Below, one piece after another: positions 31,923 through 40,851 of a stretch of DNA of 54,058 nt. The notes below the pieces were generated by a model. It had not been told where the DNA came from, made no database searches, and saw only the letters and a program-made list of their open reading frames with translations. The stretch's first letter is position 1, and each line of letters opens with the position of its first letter. The position numbers and the translations under genes are program-made. The stretch is from an uncultured Bacillaceae bacterium (lineage in GTDB: Bacteria > Bacillota > Bacilli > Caldalkalibacillales > Caldalkalibacillaceae): positions 1 to 54,058 of the forward strand of contig CALBTX010000142.1 of assembly GCA_937967685.1 (NCBI GenBank), given 5' to 3'.

Positions 31923-33125
31923 ATGAGGAATGAAGAAATGATTCATTGGTGGCAAGGTTATGTTGTCGTCCAGATTCGCGGGGAACGGCTGGAACGTTTA
32001 ATCAATCGGATGATGAACAAGCGTCTTTCCGCTTGGAATCTGAGGCGCATCAGTGTTGAAAAAGCTCGGGTTTCGATCACGGTGAGAGACTTTTTTAAGC
32101 TGCGGACGCTTTTAAAAGAGACAGGCTGTCGTGTTCACATCGAGGACAAAAAAGGCCTGCCGTTTCTCTTCAAAAGGATCAAAAGGAGAAAAGGTTTTTA
32201 TTTTGGGGCAGCGGGCTTTTTGGCCGTCCTGTATATTTGTTCTTCACTGATCTGGTCAGTCGAAATTGACGGGGTGCGTTTGCCTGAGGATGAAGCGAAA
32301 GTGAGGGATACGCTGGCTAAGCTCGGCGTGGAACCATGGTCATTTAAGTTTCGAGCGGAAGACCCCGAAACGATTAAACGGGAGGTTGCCGAGGCTTTTC
32401 CGCATGTCACCTGGGTCGGTTTTGAATACAAGGGAACGAAAGCCCGCTTGAAAGTGGTTGAAAAAACGTTGCCTGAGCTTCCGGAACAGACGGGTCCCAG
32501 ACATCTGGTGGCCAAGAAAAAAGCGATTATTTATGATTTGTTTGTCGAACAAGGCCGGCCGATGGTCAAGCCTAACGAGTATGTCAAGCCTGGAGACGTG
32601 CTCGTGTCAGGCATCATCGGTGCGGAAGATGAAGAGCGCCAAGAACTGGTCTCGGCCAAAGGAAAAGTATTGGGAGAAGTTTGGTACGAAACGGAATTCA
32701 GCGTGCCCTTGACCAGACAACAGTCCGTTTTAACCGGTGAAGAAAAAAAGGAGTATTATGTTCATCTCGGTCCTTTTGATCTTCAAGTATGGGGATTTGG
32801 GCAGGTGCCTTTCGACCACTACATCGTTCGCGAAAAAGAGTATACTTTTTCGGTCAAAAATTGGACATTCCCTGTGTCATGGCAGTCGAAGCGTCTTGAA
32901 GAAACACGGCAGGAGAAGCGGTCTCTCACTGCGGAGGAAGCGACCCGGTTAGGGACGGAATTATCAAGGCGCCGCTTGCTGCGCCATCTTGATCGGGACG
33001 CGGAAATCAAGGATGAAAAAATTTTGAAAAAGAAAGAGGAGAATGGTAAAGTGTATATGAAGATGCATTATACGGTGATCGAAGAAATCGCTTCAGAACA
33101 ATTCATTTTTCAGCAAGGAGATTGA
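31923..33125 (+). CDS. yqfD: YqfD, sporulation membrane protein
   Basis: 400-residue sporulation protein (SpoIV-like YqfD family). N-terminal part contains the conserved GYVVVQIRGERLERLINRM, one membrane helix at about 93-112 (FYFGAAGFLAVLYICSSLIW), and a long extracytoplasmic part with PELP/GPRHLVAKKKAIIYD. The short in-frame GTG at 31911 is less likely than ATG 31923, which follows AGGGGTG. The stop codon overlaps the phoH translation-initiation region. Confidence 0.9.
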   Translation: MRNEEMIHWWQGYVVVQIRGERLERLINRMMNKRLSAWNLRRISVEKARVSITVRDFFKLRTLLKETGCRVHIEDKKGLPFLFKRIKRRKGFYFGAAGFLAVLYICSSLIWSVEIDGVRLPEDEAKVRDTLAKLGVEPWSFKFRAEDPETIKREVAEAFPHVTWVGFEYKGTKARLKVVEKTLPELPEQTGPRHLVAKKKAIIYDLFVEQGRPMVKPNEYVKPGDVLVSGIIGAEDEERQELVSAKGKVLGEVWYETEFSVPLTRQQSVLTGEEKKEYYVHLGPFDLQVWGFGQVPFDHYIVREKEYTFSVKNWTFPVSWQSKRLEETRQEKRSLTAEEATRLGTELSRRRLLRHLDRDAEIKDEKILKKKEENGKVYMKMHYTVIEEIASEQFIFQQGD

Positions 33126-33130
33126 GTTTT

Positions 33131-34105
33131 TTGCCAGAACAGATGAAAACTGTGACATTGCCTATTGTTGACCCGTTGGAAACGCAGGAACTGTTCGGAC
33201 CGAGAGACCGTTATCTGGTGCAGTTCGAAAAGGAGTTAGATGTTCACATCGTCAATCGCAACGGCCATGTGAGCATGTCCGGCTCACCTGATAAACTGCA
33301 GGCGGCTCAAGAGATGTTCGAAGTGCTCATGCGTTTGATTCGTTCCGGATACCATCTGTCGGAACGCGATATGATATACGCCATTCAACTGGCCAAGGAC
33401 GGCTTAATTCATGAATTGGCAGAACTGTATGAAGAAGTGATTACGCTCAATCACAAGGGAAAGCCGATACGCGTCAAAACATTGGGTCAAAGGCATTACG
33501 TGTCCGCCATGAAAAAACATGACATCGTCTTCGGCATCGGTCCTGCCGGAACGGGAAAAACGTATCTGGCCGTCGTGCTGGCCACACATATGCTCAAAAA
33601 AGGTGAGGTGAAACGCCTCGTTTTAACGCGCCCTGCAGTTGAAGCGGGGGAAAATCTCGGTTTTTTGCCGGGGGATTTGCAGGAAAAGGTGGATCCTTAT
33701 TTAAGACCGTTGTACGATGCGCTGCACGATGTCTTGGGAACAGAGCAAGTGGCTAAATTGTTGGACAGAGGAGTCATTGAAATCGCGCCTCTCGCTTATA
33801 TGCGCGGCAGAACATTGGATGATTCTTTTGTCATTTTGGATGAGGCCCAAAATACGACGGCTGAACAAATGAAAATGTTTTTAACCCGTCTCGGTTTTGG
33901 TTCGAAGATGGTTATAACCGGGGATGTGACGCAGATCGATCTGCCCAAAGGCATACAATCTGGATTGGTACAAGCCATACACATTTTAAAAGATGTGGAT
34001 GCTTTAAGCTTTGTTTATTTGCAAGCGACAGATGTGGTGCGCCATCCTTTAGTCGGGCGTGTCATTGAAGCCTATGATCTTTTTGAGCGCTCAGCCGAAA
34101 GGTAG
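33131..34105 (+). CDS. phoH: PhoH-like ATPase
   Basis: Cytoplasmic P-loop ATPase, thought to take part in RNA metabolism with YbeY, which lies two genes downstream. 324 residues. An N-terminal KH-like region is followed by the PhoH domain with Walker A GPAGTGKT at about 137-144 and Walker B FVILDEAQN. The start is TTG 33131: it lies 10 nt after AAGGAG (33115-33120) and gives MPEQ-, matching known PhoH N-termini; TTG 33122 abuts the ribosome site. Confidence 0.94.
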   Translation: MPEQMKTVTLPIVDPLETQELFGPRDRYLVQFEKELDVHIVNRNGHVSMSGSPDKLQAAQEMFEVLMRLIRSGYHLSERDMIYAIQLAKDGLIHELAELYEEVITLNHKGKPIRVKTLGQRHYVSAMKKHDIVFGIGPAGTGKTYLAVVLATHMLKKGEVKRLVLTRPAVEAGENLGFLPGDLQEKVDPYLRPLYDALHDVLGTEQVAKLLDRGVIEIAPLAYMRGRTLDDSFVILDEAQNTTAEQMKMFLTRLGFGSKMVITGDVTQIDLPKGIQSGLVQAIHILKDVDALSFVYLQATDVVRHPLVGRVIEAYDLFERSAER

Positions 34106-34130
34106 CTAGCCGGATGAGGAGAGAAGATCA

Positions 34131-36308
34131 ATGAACAAAAAGCTATCTTTAAATGAGGAAGGCGGATTCTGGCAAAAATGGAAAGATCATAAAATGGTGC
34201 GCTCTTTTTTATATGTGTTTTTGGGCATCGTTTTATACGTTTTACTGTTGGGGCATGTCGTTCCTGACGTTGTCAAAGTGAATGTCGGATCTGTTGCCCA
34301 TGAAGATATCGTTTCACCGGTGACCGTCATCGATGTGGAAGCGACAAATCAAGCGAAAGAGGACGCGGCCAAGGCGGTCGAACCGGTTTATACTCAAGAT
34401 AACACCATTTCCGACCATCAAATCAATAAGTTAAACCGACTATTTCTGAAAATCAAGGATACGCTAAGCGATGAGGACTTGAGTGCTGAAGAAAAAGTTG
34501 AAAAGTTAAAGGAAGAGGATGAATATCAACTTGACGATGAAGCGTATGAGACCTTAGTCAACTATACGGTAGAAGATATTGAGACGATGCAGGTCGTCAC
34601 CCGGGATATCGTTTCCAGAATCATGTATGAAGGTGTCCGGGAGGAAGATAACGGCTTGCAAAGGGCGCGGCAAGAAGTGGATGAGTCTCTCGTATTTTCG
34701 ACGTTAGACAGCCAATTGCGTGCCGTTTCCAGGGAAATCGCCCGACAAAGCATTGTGCCCAATTTCATGATCGACTGGGAAGAAACACAGTATTTACGCC
34801 AGGAAGCGAGAGACAATGTCCAAGAGATTGAAATTCGTGAGGGTGAGGTTTTGGTCGAGGAAGGGGAGATCATTACCCGGGAAACGTACCGAAAGCTGGC
34901 TGTCGTCGGTATGCTCAATGAATCTAGAAACTGGTTTCCTTACTTGGGATTGGCCCTGTTTATCGGCATTATGCTCACTTTTTTAGGGGTGTATATTTCC
35001 ACCTCCCGCTTGCCGATCAAAACGAATAACAACCATTTGCTCATGTTTGTCTTGATCTTTACCTTAAATCTCGTCGTCATGAAAGTCATCAGCATCGGTC
35101 AGATGCTTGAATATACCGGAATAGGCTTTGTCGCCCCGGTGGCTTTTGCCACCATGTTGATGACGACATTACTCCATCAGCGTCTGGCCGTCTTCAGCAG
35201 CTTTATCTTCGGTCTGATCGCGGGCGTCATGCTCAATGCCGAAACGCCGGGATATTTCGATCATCACTACGGCTTGGCCGTTATGTTTAGCGGTGCGGCG
35301 GGCGCCTTTTTCCTGGGTCAGGCCACCAGAAAAACGAAAATATTGCAAGCCGGGTTTGTCGTTTCCATCGTGACGATGCTAACCGTTGTGGCCAGTACTT
35401 TTTTGAGAAGCGCGCCTCCCGGTTGGCTGGATCTCTCCTTATATATTCTTTTTGCTTTTTTCAGCGGCATTTTGGCCAGTGTGCTGACGATCGGGCTCAT
35501 GCCCTTTTTCGAAGCCGCATTCGGCATTTTGTCTCCGATGAAGTTGGTGGAGTTGTCCAGCCCGAATAATCCTTTGCTGCGCAAAATTTTGATTGAAGCC
35601 CCGGGCACTTATCATCATAGTGTCATGGTGGCCAATCTGGCGGAAGCGGCGGCCGAAGCGGTTGGCGGAAACGGTCTGTTGGCCCGGGTTGGGGCTTATT
35701 ACCACGACATCGGCAAAACAAAAAGACCTCACTTCTTTGTGGAGAACCAAATGAATATGGGCAATCCTCATGATAAGATTGCCCCTCAGTTAAGCGCCAA
35801 GATCATTATTGCCCACGTCAAAGACGGCAAACAGATGCTGAAAGATCACCGTTTGCCCAAAGCCATTCAAGATATTGCCGAACAGCATCACGGAACGACT
35901 TTAATCAAATATTTTTATCATGAAGCCCAAAAAGAGTCCTCTTCCGAAGTGAACGAAAGCGATTTTCGGTACCCCGGGCCGAAAGCCCAATTTAAAGAAT
36001 CAGCCATCGTCGGTGTGGCCGACGCCGTTGAAGCGGCCGTCCGTTCCCTCTCCAAACCGACACCGGAGCGCATAGAACATTTGGTGCGCACGATCATTCG
36101 CGATCGTTTGGAAGACGGACAATTTCATGAATGTGATTTGACGTTGAAAGAATTGAACACCATTGCTAACGCCATCTGCGAAACGTTGAAAGGGACGTTC
36201 CATTCCCGCATCGAGTATCCGGAGGAGTTTCAGCAGGACAAAGCAAAAAAAGATCATGTCAAGAAGAAAAAAGCAGAGAAGAAACCGACCGATCAAAATG
36301 AAAAATGA
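34131..36308 (+). CDS. pgpH: PgpH (YqfF), 7TM-HD c-di-AMP phosphodiesterase
   Basis: Membrane HD-domain protein that degrades the second messenger c-di-AMP in Firmicutes. 725 residues: one N-terminal helix (about 25-45), an extracytoplasmic 7TMR-HDED domain (about 50-265), seven membrane helices (about 275-470), and a cytoplasmic HD domain with YHHSVMVANLAEAAAEA and the HD pair in YYHDIGKTKRP near 524-530. The C-terminus is Lys-rich. ATG 34131 follows GAGGAGAGA. Standard position between phoH and ybeY. Confidence 0.95.
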   Translation: MNKKLSLNEEGGFWQKWKDHKMVRSFLYVFLGIVLYVLLLGHVVPDVVKVNVGSVAHEDIVSPVTVIDVEATNQAKEDAAKAVEPVYTQDNTISDHQINKLNRLFLKIKDTLSDEDLSAEEKVEKLKEEDEYQLDDEAYETLVNYTVEDIETMQVVTRDIVSRIMYEGVREEDNGLQRARQEVDESLVFSTLDSQLRAVSREIARQSIVPNFMIDWEETQYLRQEARDNVQEIEIREGEVLVEEGEIITRETYRKLAVVGMLNESRNWFPYLGLALFIGIMLTFLGVYISTSRLPIKTNNNHLLMFVLIFTLNLVVMKVISIGQMLEYTGIGFVAPVAFATMLMTTLLHQRLAVFSSFIFGLIAGVMLNAETPGYFDHHYGLAVMFSGAAGAFFLGQATRKTKILQAGFVVSIVTMLTVVASTFLRSAPPGWLDLSLYILFAFFSGILASVLTIGLMPFFEAAFGILSPMKLVELSSPNNPLLRKILIEAPGTYHHSVMVANLAEAAAEAVGGNGLLARVGAYYHDIGKTKRPHFFVENQMNMGNPHDKIAPQLSAKIIIAHVKDGKQMLKDHRLPKAIQDIAEQHHGTTLIKYFYHEAQKESSSEVNESDFRYPGPKAQFKESAIVGVADAVEAAVRSLSKPTPERIEHLVRTIIRDRLEDGQFHECDLTLKELNTIANAICETLKGTFHSRIEYPEEFQQDKAKKDHVKKKKAEKKPTDQNEK

Positions 36309-36331
36309 AAGTCGAAAGGTGACGACGAACC

Positions 36332-36817
36332 GTGAAAATCAGGGTACAATATCGTGACGAACACCGCTTTCTCGACGCATCTCTCTGCGAACGGCTGACG
36401 TCACTCTGTCAAACGGCTGCTGAACACCTCGGCATGACCGGGGGGGAAATTTCAGTGACATTGGTGAATGACGAGCAGATCAAAGCCCTCAACCGTCAGT
36501 ACCGCCGGATCGATGAGCCGACCGATGTGCTCTCTTTTCCTATGTACGCCAGAGAAGAATGGTTTGACAACGACAAGCGGATCATCCCGGATGACGGATC
36601 GGCAGGCCCTCCTTTATGGGGAGATATTATAATTTCTGTCCCGACCGCCAGAGCACAGGCAGATGCCTACGGCCATTCCTTTGAACGGGAAATCGGCTTC
36701 CTGTTCATTCATGGTTTCTTGCATCTAGTGGGTTATGATCACGACAATGAAGCAAATGAGCAGGAAATGTTTCGTTTACAAGAGGAAATTCTGGCCAAAC
36801 AGCACTTGGTCAGGTGA
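36332..36817 (+). CDS. ybeY: YbeY, rRNA maturation endoribonuclease
   Basis: Single-strand endoribonuclease with roles in 16S 3'-end processing and ribosome quality control. 161 residues. Metal motif H127-x3-H131-x5-H137 (HGFLHLVGYDH) and TDVLSFP are present. GTG 36332 follows AAAGGTGAC. Its TGA stop overlaps the ribosome site of dgkA. Confidence 0.95.
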   Translation: MKIRVQYRDEHRFLDASLCERLTSLCQTAAEHLGMTGGEISVTLVNDEQIKALNRQYRRIDEPTDVLSFPMYAREEWFDNDKRIIPDDGSAGPPLWGDIIISVPTARAQADAYGHSFEREIGFLFIHGFLHLVGYDHDNEANEQEMFRLQEEILAKQHLVR

Positions 36818-36822
36818 GCCAG

Positions 36823-37296
36823 ATGAAGGGTTCTAAACGCCAAAAACGGCTTTGGCATAGCTTTAAACACGCTTTGAACGGCATTGCTTATGTCATTGAC
36901 AGCCAGCGCAATATGAAAATTCATCTCGGGATGGCCTTGATCGTCTTGGTCCTTTCCGTTTTATTCAATATTTCCGGTGCCGAAATGATCTGGGTCATTT
37001 TCGCCATCTTTTTTGTCCTCTGCATGGAAACGTTGAATACGGCCATTGAACGAACGGTTGATTTAATGACGACGGAATATCACCCTTTGGCCAAACTCGC
37101 CAAAGATATTTCCGCAGGGGCGGTGCTCTTTGCCACTGCTTTCGCTGTCGTCACGGGCATTCTCGTTTTTGCCGCTCCGATTCTCAAATATTTTTCTTTG
37201 GATATCGGTTGGACGTTAGAAGTGCCTGTTATTATGCTCATATTAGGGTTCTTGTTGTTTGTCACGCTGTTCACTCGGTTGAAACGGAAGGAGTAA
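36823..37296 (+). CDS. dgkA: DgkA, diacylglycerol/undecaprenol kinase family
   Basis: Small integral membrane kinase; in Bacillus the family phosphorylates undecaprenol. About 157 residues with four apparent helices, one more than the roughly 123-residue B. subtilis protein. The family core is SQRNMKIHL, then METLNTAIERTVDLMT with the catalytic Glu, and AKDISAGAVL. The extra C-terminal helix (VIMLILGFLLFVTLFTRL) ends in KRKE. AGGTGAG suits ATG 36823; GTG 36814 is upstream in frame. Confidence 0.93.
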   Translation: MKGSKRQKRLWHSFKHALNGIAYVIDSQRNMKIHLGMALIVLVLSVLFNISGAEMIWVIFAIFFVLCMETLNTAIERTVDLMTTEYHPLAKLAKDISAGAVLFATAFAVVTGILVFAAPILKYFSLDIGWTLEVPVIMLILGFLLFVTLFTRLKRKE

Positions 37297-37307
37297 TCAT
37301 GACCTAG

Positions 37308-38090
37308 ATGTTCAAAACATTGCGCAATCACCTGATCATGGGGTTTATCGCTTTACTGCCTGCTTTAGCCACGCTGTATGTTCTCAAGGTTTTGTTTGTT
37401 TTTGTTGACCGTATTCTCGGGAATTTTTTGACAGGCGTGCTCGTTGCTCTTGGCTTTATTCACGAATCCGAGGGGAAAATTCACTTGCTCGGATTTGGAT
37501 TTGATGAGCGCATTCCCGGCATCGGTTTTCTTTTGATGATTCTCATTCTGATTGTCGTCGGCCTGTTCGCTAAAGGCGTCGCTGGGAAAAAAGCCATCCG
37601 CGCCACTGAGAGATCATTCAAGAGGATTCCGCTGGCCAGAAGCGTATACTCCACGGTACAGCAGGTGATCACAACCTTCATCCAGGACCGTTCCACGTTT
37701 AAAAAAGTCATTTTGGTGGAATATCCGCGAAAAGGGATTTATACGATGGGATTTTTAACAGGTGAGGCGCAGCTGGATATTCAGGAAACCACTGGGACAG
37801 AATGTGTGAATGTTTTTTTGCCTACCACGCCTAACCCCACTTCCGGTTGGATGGTCATTGTTCCCAAAAAAGATATCATTGAACTCGATTTAACGATCGA
37901 ACAGGGGTTAAAATATATCATCTCCGGAGGGGTCGTTGTTCCTCGAACACCTAAATATCCTCTTTTTAAAAAGGATGAGCAAGATTTGGACCAGCTTTTT
38001 GCCCGGCTGCAAATGAAAACGGATTTATCTCCAGAAATACATATGAAACCCCGCGTTTGGGGAAGACGAAAAACGAAGGACGAAGACTGA
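37308..38090 (+). CDS. DUF502 membrane protein
   Basis: 260-residue protein of the DUF502 family: two membrane helices (about 8-32 and 70-90) and a C-terminal soluble region with the conserved VILVEYPRKGIYTMGFLTG, VFLPTTPNPTSGWMVIVPK and GLKYIISGGVVVP. Function not established. The best ribosome site, AAGGAG (37288-37293), points to ATG 37299, but that frame hits TAG two codons later (ATG ACC TAG) before the in-frame ATG 37308. Translation may therefore reinitiate, or begin at 37308 with a 14-nt spacing. The TGA stop overlaps the cdd start. Confidence 0.88.
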   Translation: MFKTLRNHLIMGFIALLPALATLYVLKVLFVFVDRILGNFLTGVLVALGFIHESEGKIHLLGFGFDERIPGIGFLLMILILIVVGLFAKGVAGKKAIRATERSFKRIPLARSVYSTVQQVITTFIQDRSTFKKVILVEYPRKGIYTMGFLTGEAQLDIQETTGTECVNVFLPTTPNPTSGWMVIVPKKDIIELDLTIEQGLKYIISGGVVVPRTPKYPLFKKDEQDLDQLFARLQMKTDLSPEIHMKPRVWGRRKTKDED

Positions 38091-38530
38091 TGACAAGTGC
38101 GGAATTGATCCATCTGGCCAAAGAAGCGCGTTTAAGGGCTTATGTTCCTTATTCCAAATTTGCCGTCGGCGCTGCTGTATGGACTGAATTCAGCGGTGTT
38201 TTCACCGGCTGCAATATTGAAAATGCGTCCTACGGTTTGACGAATTGTGCTGAACGAACGGCTGTATTTCAAGCGATCTCAACGGTCGGTTTTGCCAACC
38301 GGAACATGTTTAAAGCATTGGCTGTCGTCGCTGACAGCAGCAAACCGATCTCTCCCTGTGGCGCCTGCAGACAAGTTCTGGCTGAACTTTGTCCGCCGTC
38401 CATGCCTGTTTATTTGGCCAATATCAAGGGGGATGTACAGCAAACGACGGTTGGACAGCTCTTACCTTTTCGCTTTTCAGCGGCTGATTTGATTTCGACA
38501 GATGGGATAAACAGGGAAGGTGAGCAATGA
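38090..38530 (+). CDS. cdd: Cdd, cytidine deaminase
   Basis: Zinc enzyme that converts cytidine and deoxycytidine to uridine and deoxyuridine in pyrimidine salvage. 146 residues. Zinc and catalytic motifs are C53-A-E55 (NCAERTA) and C90-x2-C93 (PCGACRQ), with GCNIENASYGLTNC before them. ATG 38090 overlaps the previous stop (TGATG) and follows GAAGGA. It overlaps era by four bases. Confidence 0.96.
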   Translation: MTSAELIHLAKEARLRAYVPYSKFAVGAAVWTEFSGVFTGCNIENASYGLTNCAERTAVFQAISTVGFANRNMFKALAVVADSSKPISPCGACRQVLAELCPPSMPVYLANIKGDVQQTTVGQLLPFRFSAADLISTDGINREGEQ

Positions 38531-39444
38531 TGTGTGAGCCCAAACAGCCGTTTCGGTCCGGCTTCGTCACGTTAATCGGCAGGCCCAATGTCGGCAAATC
38601 GACATTAATGAACGCAATCGTTGGACAAAAAATTGCGATTATGTCCGACAAACCTCAAACGACACGGAACAAAATTCAGGGGATATACACCTCTGAACAA
38701 GGTCAAATTGTGTTTATCGATACACCGGGTATGCATCAACCGAAAACAAAACTGGGACATTATATGCAGCGGGCGGCTTATGATGCTTTAAAAGAAGTCG
38801 ATCTCATTTTGTTTGTCGTTGACGTACAGGAAGGTTACGGACCGGGCGAAAAATATATTTTAGAACATTTGCAAAATATAAAGACACCAGTTTTTCTTGT
38901 TCTGAATAAAATAGATTTAGTGCATCCTGAAGCACTTTTGCCTGTCATTGATCAGTATGCAAAATTGTTTTCGTTTGCCGAAGTGATCCCTCTTTCCGCC
39001 AGGCTGGGAAACAATGTCAATCGTTTGGTCGAGGTCATGATGGGCTATTTGCCGGAAGGGCCTCAATATTATCCGGACGATCAAATCACTGATCATCCGG
39101 AACGGTTTATCATCGCCGAACTAATCCGGGAAAAAATTTTGGAACTGACCAGAGAGGAAGTCCCCCATTCCGTCGCCGTGGAAATAGAACAGTTCAAGCA
39201 GCGTGAAGGAGGACAAATCATAGATATCTCGGCCCTAATCTATACCGAACGGGAATCTCAAAAGAAAATTATTATCGGCCGTCAAGGCGCGATGTTAAAA
39301 CAGATCGGCTCCCGGGCACGAAAAGAAGTGGAAGCCCTTTTGGGCAGCAAAGTGTTTCTGCAGCTGTGGGTCAAAGTCAGAAAGGATTGGCGCAACCAGC
39401 TGAACCAGTTGCGTCAATTCGGATATGACGACCGTGAAACATGA
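38527..39444 (+). CDS. era: Era, ribosome-assembly GTPase
   Basis: GTPase that binds the 3' end of 16S rRNA during 30S maturation. 305 residues. G1 GRPNVGKST (18-26), G3 DTPG, G4 NKID; the C-terminal KH domain has the ERESQKKIIIGRQGAMLK RNA-binding loop. Start ATG overlaps the cdd stop (ATGA). Conserved position before yqzL-recO. Confidence 0.97.
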   Translation: MMCEPKQPFRSGFVTLIGRPNVGKSTLMNAIVGQKIAIMSDKPQTTRNKIQGIYTSEQGQIVFIDTPGMHQPKTKLGHYMQRAAYDALKEVDLILFVVDVQEGYGPGEKYILEHLQNIKTPVFLVLNKIDLVHPEALLPVIDQYAKLFSFAEVIPLSARLGNNVNRLVEVMMGYLPEGPQYYPDDQITDHPERFIIAELIREKILELTREEVPHSVAVEIEQFKQREGGQIIDISALIYTERESQKKIIIGRQGAMLKQIGSRARKEVEALLGSKVFLQLWVKVRKDWRNQLNQLRQFGYDDRET

Positions 39445-39477
39445 GCAGAGAAACGTAATACATGAGCAGAGAAACGT
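39440..39477. repeat. tandem duplication spanning the era stop codon
   Basis: CATGAGCAGAGAAACGT at 39440-39456 is repeated perfectly at 39461-39477, period 21 bp. The era stop (TGA 39442-39444) lies in copy one. Confidence 0.92.
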
Positions 39478-39583
39478 CATAAATGTCAATCATTACATAG
39501 CATAGCGGACCTCAAGCCAGCGCACCTTAAGTATAGTGAAGACAAAAGCTTCAGTAAAAAGCCTTAAACCACGAAAGGAATGT

Positions 39584-39751
39584 ATGCTCATGCGTGAGTA
39601 TTCTTGGAATGTTTTTGCTGTCACAGGTGATATTGAGGCTTATTTGTTATACAAGGAGTTTTCCAAAATCGAACAGCAACAACCGACTGCCTGCAGCGAA
39701 AACTCCGAAGGGAGCGAGAACGAGGACCTCGAGCTAGGCACACAGGTGTGA
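39584..39751 (+). CDS. yqzL: YqzL-like small protein
   Basis: 55-residue protein. The core YSWNVFAVTGDIEAYLLYKE matches the YqzL family found between era and recO in Bacillales; the acidic Ser/Glu tail is longer than in B. subtilis. Function unknown. ATG 39584 lies 4 nt after AAAGGA and ATG 39590 lies 10 nt after it; either could serve. A longer upstream frame lacks a ribosome site. Confidence 0.82.
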   Translation: MLMREYSWNVFAVTGDIEAYLLYKEFSKIEQQQPTACSENSEGSENEDLELGTQV

Positions 39752-39757
39752 GTGAAC

Positions 39758-40504
39758 ATGTTAAAGAAAGCTGAAGGGATTGTCATTCGCAGCCAAGATT
39801 ACGGCGAAGGGAACAAGATCGTTACATTATATACACCGGAATACGGAAAAGTCAGCGTGATGGCCAGAGGGGCGCGGAAAACGAAAAGCCGCCTCTCTTC
39901 TATTGTCCAGCTTTTTACATACGGCCATTATTTGTTTTTCCAGAGCGCTCCCCAAAAAATGGGCACCCTTTCCCAAGGCGAGACGCTTGTTTCTTTTCGT
40001 GATTTGCGCCAGGATCTGGTGAAAATGGCTTACGCCGCTTATTTTGCCGAACTCGTCAACAAGACGGTGGAAGATGGAGTGCCGGATCCTTATTTGTTTC
40101 AAGTGCTTCTTAAGTCGTGCACTTATCTGGCTGATGGGAAAGATCCGCAAATTTTGGCCAGGCTTTTTGAGTTAAAAATATTGATGACCGCCGGGTACAA
40201 ACCGCAATTGGACGCTTGTGTCCTTTGTGCCCGAACCGACAACATTTCCGGATTCAGTATTCGCGAGGGCGGATTTCTATGCGGCTCATGCCGGGAGGCA
40301 GACCCGCAGATGATGCAGGCTGCCCCGGCTACTTTGAAATTGTTGCGTCTCTTCTATCATTTTGACCTGGACCGTCTGGGGGAAATCAATGTCAAGCAGA
40401 AAACAAAACATGAGCTGCGTGAAGCGATCTGGTCTTTCATGGATTATCACACGCCTTTACAATTAAAATCACGGACATTTCTGGAGCAAATGGCCCTGTC
40501 CTAA
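39758..40504 (+). CDS. recO: RecO, recombination mediator
   Basis: Loads RecA onto SSB-coated DNA together with RecR. 248 residues. N-terminal OB fold (MLKKAEGIVIRSQDYGEGNK), helical core, and a zinc finger C154-x2-C157 / C175-x2-C178. ATG 39758 gives the normal start; GTG 39752 is directly after the yqzL stop and possible. Confidence 0.95.
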   Translation: MLKKAEGIVIRSQDYGEGNKIVTLYTPEYGKVSVMARGARKTKSRLSSIVQLFTYGHYLFFQSAPQKMGTLSQGETLVSFRDLRQDLVKMAYAAYFAELVNKTVEDGVPDPYLFQVLLKSCTYLADGKDPQILARLFELKILMTAGYKPQLDACVLCARTDNISGFSIREGGFLCGSCREADPQMMQAAPATLKLLRLFYHFDLDRLGEINVKQKTKHELREAIWSFMDYHTPLQLKSRTFLEQMALS

Positions 40505-40509
40505 CGATG

Positions 40510-40538
40510 TTGACAGACTTTCAATTTATGAGTAAGAT
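40510..40538 (+). promoter_or_regulatory. sigma-A promoter of glyQS
   Basis: TTGACA (40510-40515), 17 bp, TAAGAT (40533-40538). It drives the T-box leader that follows. Confidence 0.85.
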
Positions 40539-40544
40539 AAGAGC

Positions 40545-40728
40545 AAACATTTGCATAGATGAACGTGATGAAGGAAGTGGCGCTCCGGAGCGATTTGGCA
40601 AGAAAGCGGATTGCTGACAGCAACACGTTATGTCGGAAGTTAACAAGATGTCGGCAATTAAGTAGGGTGGAACCGCGGGAGCAAACTCTCGTCCCTAGGC
40701 TGCAACAGCTGGGGACGGGAGTTTTTTG
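40545..40728 (+). promoter_or_regulatory. T-box riboswitch (glycine) of glyQS
   Basis: Leader RNA that binds uncharged tRNA-Gly and then lets transcription continue into glyQS. The T-box sequence AGGGTGGAACCGCGG is at 40664-40678. The terminator stem runs ACTCTCGTCCC (40685-40695) with GGGGACGGGAGT (40711-40722), then TTTTTT (40722-40727). GGC triplets upstream (near 40579 and 40597) are candidates for the glycine specifier codon; I could not fix the Stem I fold by eye. It occupies most of the 347-bp gap before glyQ. Confidence 0.95.
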
Positions 40729-40851
40729 TTCCGAGTCCCTTGCACGAACGGGATGGTAACCTTTTCCCGGCGGGTGGTCACTTTTTCCCCAGGATGAAAC
40801 AAAACATGGCCTTCAGCTATCATCTAGCATCCTTATCGGAGGTGGACGATC

